This document shows, in pieces, positions 58,439-61,421 of a stretch of DNA of 61,421 nucleotides. Numbering within the stretch: the stretch's first letter is position 1; every line of letters starts with the position of its first letter. The translations under genes and the position numbers were made by a program. This stretch comes from Bacillota bacterium (GTDB lineage Bacteria > Bacillota > Bacilli > ZCTH02-B2), in NCBI GenBank assembly GCA_017577895.1, contig PKQY01000006.1, positions 1 to 61,421 of the forward strand, read 5' to 3'. Below the pieces are notes generated by a model, which saw nothing but the letters and a program-made list of their open reading frames with translations, did no database searches and was not told where the DNA came from.

Positions 58439-58834
58439 ATGAGCAAACGGGTGGCGATTATTGCGGCAAACGGCAGTTTATTTGACGCCTACAAAGTGTT
58501 CAACATCGCGACGGCGGCGGCCGCATCGGAAGCGGAAGTGGGAATCTTCTTCACATTTGAAGGACTGAATCTCATTCACAAGGAAGCCCACAAACAACTG
58601 CCGTTGCCGCCCGGTAAAGAAGCGATGAAGGACATGCTGGCCCAAGCCAATATCCCGTCCATTCCGGAGCTTTTGCAAATGGCGAAGGACTTGGGCGTGC
58701 GGCTCACCGCCTGTCAAATGTCCATGGACCTCATGAACGTGAAGGAAGAAGACTTGATCGACGGCATTGAAGTGGCGGGAGCTGCAGCATTTCTCGATTT
58801 TGCCTACGACGCCGACGTCACCTTGACGTTTTGA
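58439..58834 (+). CDS. DsrE/DsrF-like sulfur-carrier protein (YrkE-like)
   Basis: 131 residues. DsrE fold with the conserved Cys92 in LTACQMSMDL, a persulfide-carrying position in this family. Likely shuttles sulfur between TusA and rhodanese partners. ATG 58439 lies 8 nt after GAAAGGAG. Ends 15 bp before the TusA gene. Confidence 0.9.
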   Translation: MSKRVAIIAANGSLFDAYKVFNIATAAAASEAEVGIFFTFEGLNLIHKEAHKQLPLPPGKEAMKDMLAQANIPSIPELLQMAKDLGVRLTACQMSMDLMNVKEEDLIDGIEVAGAAAFLDFAYDADVTLTF

Positions 58835-58849
58835 CAGGAGGAATGGCCT

Positions 58850-59077
58850 GTGCAAGCCGACAAAGTGTTGAATGTGACCGGCTTGTCTTGTCCGCTGCCG
58901 GTGGTTCGCAGCAAAAAGGCCATCGATGAAATGGTTTCCGGCCAGGTATTGGAGATTCATGCCACCGACAAAGGAGCGGTGAAAGACATTCCGGCCTGGG
59001 CCAAATCGGCCGGGCATGTGTTGTTGAAGCAAACGGAAGAAGAAGGGGTTTATAAATTTTGGGTGCAAAAAGGGTGA
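58850..59077 (+). CDS. TusA family sulfurtransferase (YrkI-like)
   Basis: 75 residues, a single TusA domain with Cys14 in LSCPLP. Carries sulfur as a cysteine persulfide. GTG start after AGGAGGAAT. Its stop codon lies inside the stem of the following terminator. Confidence 0.91.
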   Translation: MQADKVLNVTGLSCPLPVVRSKKAIDEMVSGQVLEIHATDKGAVKDIPAWAKSAGHVLLKQTEEEGVYKFWVQKG

Positions 59078-59090
59078 GCACCCTTTTTTC
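59067..59090 (+). terminator. terminator overlapping the tusA stop
   Basis: AAAAAGGGT (59067-59075) pairs with ACCCTTTTT (59080-59088) over a 4-nt loop, T-run included. It splits the sulfur genes into two transcription units. Confidence 0.75.
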
Positions 59091-59094
59091 TTCC

Positions 59095-59143
59095 TTGACA
59101 AATACCCCGTGGCGTATTATATTGTAATTACCTGTAGGGGTAT
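59095..59143 (+). promoter_or_regulatory. promoter and CsoR/CstR-like operators of the MBL-rhodanese gene
   Basis: TTGACA (59095-59100) and TATATT (59118-59123), spacer 17 bp. The spacer contains ATACCCC-N5-GTAT (59102-59117); ATTACC-N4-GGGGTAT (59127-59143) follows the -10. Both are imperfect dyads of the ATACCCC/GGGGTAT kind bound by CsoR-family repressors. Confidence 0.62.
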
Positions 59144-59188
59144 ATTGTGCAAGGAGTAAATCGTGCGTGGAGAAGGAGGTCGTCGGAC

Positions 59189-60322
59189 ATGAGCGTGCGG
59201 GCCATGACGGCCGCCGATGTGGTGGATCGCATTTTGCATAAAAAACCGTTGTTCATCGTCGATGTGCGCAATCCCGATGAATATGCCGACTGGAAAATCG
59301 AAGGCGAGACGGTGACGTCCATCAATCTGCCGTACTATGAATTGCTGGACGGCGTGGAACCGTATTTGGATCGGATTCCGAAAGATCGGGAATTGTTGGT
59401 CGTGTGCGCCAAAGAAGGTTCTTCGATCATGGTTGCCGAAGAGCTGGCAAAAGCCGGATATGAGCCGGCGTACTTGCAAGGCGGCATGAAAGCGTGGAGC
59501 ACGTACCTTTACGAAAAATTGGTGTACCAGGATGAGAAAATCAAAGTGTACCAATTCGTCCGGGTCGGCAAAGGATGTCTGTCCTACATGGTCATCTCCG
59601 GGCAGGAGGCGATGGTCGTCGATCCGCTCCGGTTCGTCGACGCGTACCTGAAACTGGCGGAAAAAGAAGGGGTGCGCATCACCCACATTGTCGATTCCCA
59701 CTTGCACGCCGACCACGTGTCCGGCGGTTTGGAACTGGCCAAACGGACCGGGGCCACGTATTACTTGATGAAAAGCGAAGGCGCCATCTACGATTTTGAA
59801 CCGCTGGAAAACCACGAGCGCATCCGCTTTGCCGATGCCGAGGTGCAGGTGTTGGCGGTCAAGACGCCGGGACATACGCCGGGCAGCGTCTCTTTCTTCG
59901 TCAACGACAAACTGCTTTTTTCCGGCGATACGATTTTCGTCAGCGGCCTGGGCCGTCCCGACCTCGGGGAAAAAGTGGAGGAGTGGGCGGAAGATCTATA
60001 TCGGACCATTTCGGAAAAAGTGGCGGACATCGCCGACGATGTCATGGTGTTGCCGGCCCACTACGCCAATTTGGAAGAAGAGATGAATGAGGACGGCGTC
60101 ATCGGCGAATATTTGGGCGTCATCCGGCGTGAAAACCGCATCATGCAAAACATTCCCAAAGACGAATTCTTGCAGCACGTCCGGAAATCGGCGGAATCGG
60201 TGAAGCCGCCCAACTATAAAGAAATTGTGGCCATCAACAAAGGACTGTTGAGCAAAACCGACGAGGAAATCACCGAATTGGAAATTGGCCCGAACCGTTG
60301 CGCGGTGCATCACACCGCTTGA
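59189..60322 (+). CDS. rhodanese-metallo-beta-lactamase fusion (YrkH-like persulfide enzyme)
   Basis: 377 residues. N-terminal rhodanese domain (1-115) with DVRNPDEY and Cys73 in VCAKEGSS, then a metallo-beta-lactamase domain with HLHADH (His171, His173, Asp175, His176), GHTPGSV and FSGDTIF. The order, rhodanese first, is that of YrkH; S. aureus CstB has the MBL part first. Probably a persulfide dioxygenase or sulfurtransferase that detoxifies sulfane sulfur. GAAGGAGG lies 8 nt before ATG 59189. Confidence 0.9.
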   Translation: MSVRAMTAADVVDRILHKKPLFIVDVRNPDEYADWKIEGETVTSINLPYYELLDGVEPYLDRIPKDRELLVVCAKEGSSIMVAEELAKAGYEPAYLQGGMKAWSTYLYEKLVYQDEKIKVYQFVRVGKGCLSYMVISGQEAMVVDPLRFVDAYLKLAEKEGVRITHIVDSHLHADHVSGGLELAKRTGATYYLMKSEGAIYDFEPLENHERIRFADAEVQVLAVKTPGHTPGSVSFFVNDKLLFSGDTIFVSGLGRPDLGEKVEEWAEDLYRTISEKVADIADDVMVLPAHYANLEEEMNEDGVIGEYLGVIRRENRIMQNIPKDEFLQHVRKSAESVKPPNYKEIVAINKGLLSKTDEEITELEIGPNRCAVHHTA

Positions 60323-60371
60323 CGCCTGCAAGTGACATGGAGAAGGGAATAAGGCATAAGGAGGGATGTTC

Positions 60372-60605
60372 ATGAATCAAGTGACGTTGTACACGACGCC
60401 GACGTGCCCGTACTGTGTCATGGCCAAACGGTTTTTGCAAGAACACGGCATTCCGTTCAAAGAAGTCGACTTGTCGGTGAACTTGGCCGAGCAAGAAACG
60501 GTCTACCGGGCCACCGGAACGTTGGCCGTACCGCAGTTGAACATTAACGGCCGCTGGATCGTCGGCTACGATCCGGCGCGCATCATGCAGTACCTTCACG
60601 CATAA
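60372..60605 (+). CDS. glutaredoxin-family protein
   Basis: 77 residues with TTPTCPYCVMAKRF (CPYC, Cys12 and Cys15) and the cis-proline segment TLAVPQL. A thiol-disulfide reductant, here presumably for persulfidated partners. ATG 60372 is used since AAGGAGGG is 6 nt upstream; the ATG at 60366 abuts it. A terminator-like hairpin follows. Confidence 0.91.
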   Translation: MNQVTLYTTPTCPYCVMAKRFLQEHGIPFKEVDLSVNLAEQETVYRATGTLAVPQLNINGRWIVGYDPARIMQYLHA

Positions 60606-60623
60606 CCGCATGCATCACGGGGA

Positions 60624-60660
60624 GGGGGCATCCCGAGAGGGCATCGCCCCCTTTTCTTCA
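60624..60660 (+). terminator. hairpin between glutaredoxin and rhodanese genes
   Basis: GGGGGC (60624-60629) pairs with GCCCCC (60646-60651), followed by TTTTCTTC. Partial terminator likely. Confidence 0.65.
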
Positions 60661-60695
60661 TCAAAAAGTTCAAACCAGCAAATGGAGGTCAGACC

Positions 60696-61073
60696 ATGGA
60701 TTTTTGGTGGTACATCCTGCTCGCGCTTGCGGTGTTGTGGCTGGTGCTTCGTTACCGACCCGTCTCCGGTTTGCAGCAAATTGATGCTCGCACATTGCGG
60801 GAAAAAATGCAGCGAAGGGAAAAACTGAAAATCGTCGACGTGCGGGAACCGGTTGAATTTCAGGCCGGCCACATCCCGGGCGCTGTCAATCTGCCGCTGG
60901 GACGCCTTCCGTATGTGGCGAAGAAAGAATTGCATCCGGAAGAAGAAATTGTGTTGGTCTGCCGCTCCGGCCGCCGGAGCATGGTGGCGGCCCGCCGTTT
61001 GCGCAAAATGGGGTACACAAAGCTGTACAATTTGACCGGCGGCATGGTGATGTGGGAGCGCACCCAACGGTGA
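60696..61073 (+). CDS. membrane-anchored rhodanese
   Basis: 125 residues: one N-terminal membrane helix (WWYILLALAVLWLVL, about 4-18) and a rhodanese domain with DVREPVEFQAGHIPGA and active-site Cys89 in VCRSGRRS. The rhodanese part would face the cytosol. AATGGAGG precedes the ATG. Likely handles sulfane sulfur close to the TauE exporter encoded next. Confidence 0.9.
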   Translation: MDFWWYILLALAVLWLVLRYRPVSGLQQIDARTLREKMQRREKLKIVDVREPVEFQAGHIPGAVNLPLGRLPYVAKKELHPEEEIVLVCRSGRRSMVAARRLRKMGYTKLYNLTGGMVMWERTQR

Positions 61074-61101
61074 CACAACGGGGATACAGGAGGGTTCGGC
61101 C

Positions 61102-61421
61102 ATGACGTGGGGATTGTTGTTGACGGTCTTTCTCATCGGCTTCATCGGTTCGTTCATTTCCGGGCTGGTGGGCATCGGCGGAACGATTGTCAAATATCCG
61201 ATGTTGTTGTACATTCCTCCGCTGCTCGGGGTTGGTGCCTTCAGCGCCCACGAAGTGTCTGGCATCAGTGCCGTCCAGGTGTTGTTTGCGGCCTTGGGCG
61301 GCATGTGGGCCTTCCGGAAAGGCGGATACTTGCACAAGTCCCTTGTTTTGACCATGGGCGGGAGCATTTTGCTCGGCAGTCTCATCGGCGGCTTCGGCTC
61401 CAAATGGTTGTCGGGTGATCT
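61102..61421 (+). CDS. TauE/SafE family exporter (3' end outside window)
   Basis: First 106 residues of a membrane protein, open at the right edge. Three hydrophobic segments and the family opening FISGLVGIGGTIVKYPMLL, then SAHEVSGISAVQVLF. TauE/SafE proteins export sulfite or sulfoacetate. ACAGGAGGG precedes ATG 61102. B. subtilis yrkJ has the same place in its sulfur gene set. Confidence 0.88.
   Translation, partial: MTWGLLLTVFLIGFIGSFISGLVGIGGTIVKYPMLLYIPPLLGVGAFSAHEVSGISAVQVLFAALGGMWAFRKGGYLHKSLVLTMGGSILLGSLIGGFGSKWLSGD

Overview
The window reads as chromosome of an endospore-forming member of the Bacillota (Bacillales-like, fairly GC-rich). This is judged from spoVAC/D/E, a SpoVAF/GerA protein, a YhcN-type spore lipoprotein, DUF1657 and DUF421 proteins, MutS2, ZapA, MntR, CsoR, strong AGGAGG-type ribosome binding sites and frequent GTG/TTG starts. 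No rRNA, tRNA, CRISPR array, intact insertion sequence or prophage was seen. The species cannot be named from the sequence alone.

Layout. 1-4458: a sigma-54 activator (5' end cut by the window edge), then a textbook -24/-12 promoter and an acyl-CoA ligase, a BadI/MenB-like ring hydrolase and a BadH-like dehydrogenase, together resembling the lower cyclohexanecarboxylate pathway. 4502-9805: CsoR, a Jag_N-FapA protein, an orphan TrpX-like lipoprotein, cardiolipin synthase. 9860-12407: divergent enoyl-CoA hydratase and acyl-CoA ligase. 12529-18791: LrgB/LrgA, MntR, a YfhH-like protein, RsuA-type pseudouridine synthase, CvpA, ZapA, a D,D-carboxypeptidase, a HTH/coiled-coil protein and a small holin-like membrane protein. 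18974-25943: MutS2, an MFS protein coupled to SpoVAF, and a chemoreceptor. 25947-29181: YajQ, CopZ and CopA with CsoR-like operators. 29178-32822: YhcN lipoprotein facing a DUF1657-DUF421-spoVAC-spoVAD-spoVAE operon that resembles the second, spoVA2-type set linked to spore heat resistance. 33003-35333: tyrosyl-tRNA synthetase and nitronate monooxygenase.

35607-40058: a second acyl-CoA gene group (ligase, LCAD-like dehydrogenase, CaiB-type CoA-transferase), with a perfect 25-bp tandem duplication before the dehydrogenase and a strongly structured ~150-nt leader or small RNA before the transferase. 40278-46361: Tex, the CstA-YbdD pyruvate/peptide transporter pair, succinate-semialdehyde-type dehydrogenase. 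46531-47340: unknown secreted coiled-coil membrane protein. 47576-53685: a catabolic operon (thioesterase, three SDRs, a ThDP enzyme, a thiolase) behind a promoter whose spacer holds a perfect 17-bp palindrome. 54179-57129: RlmCD-like methyltransferase, PH-domain protein, DUF1848 protein. 57848-61421: a persulfide/sulfane-sulfur operon resembling B. subtilis yrkEFHIJ and S. aureus cst, cut at its TauE/SafE exporter by the right edge.

Together the genes point to an aerobic or facultative heterotroph that degrades fatty, alicyclic or aromatic acids through CoA thioesters under several regulators, forms spores, and manages copper and reactive sulfur with CsoR-family-type operators. Protein family names rest on recalled family motifs, not on searches; promoters, operators and hairpins were read by eye.
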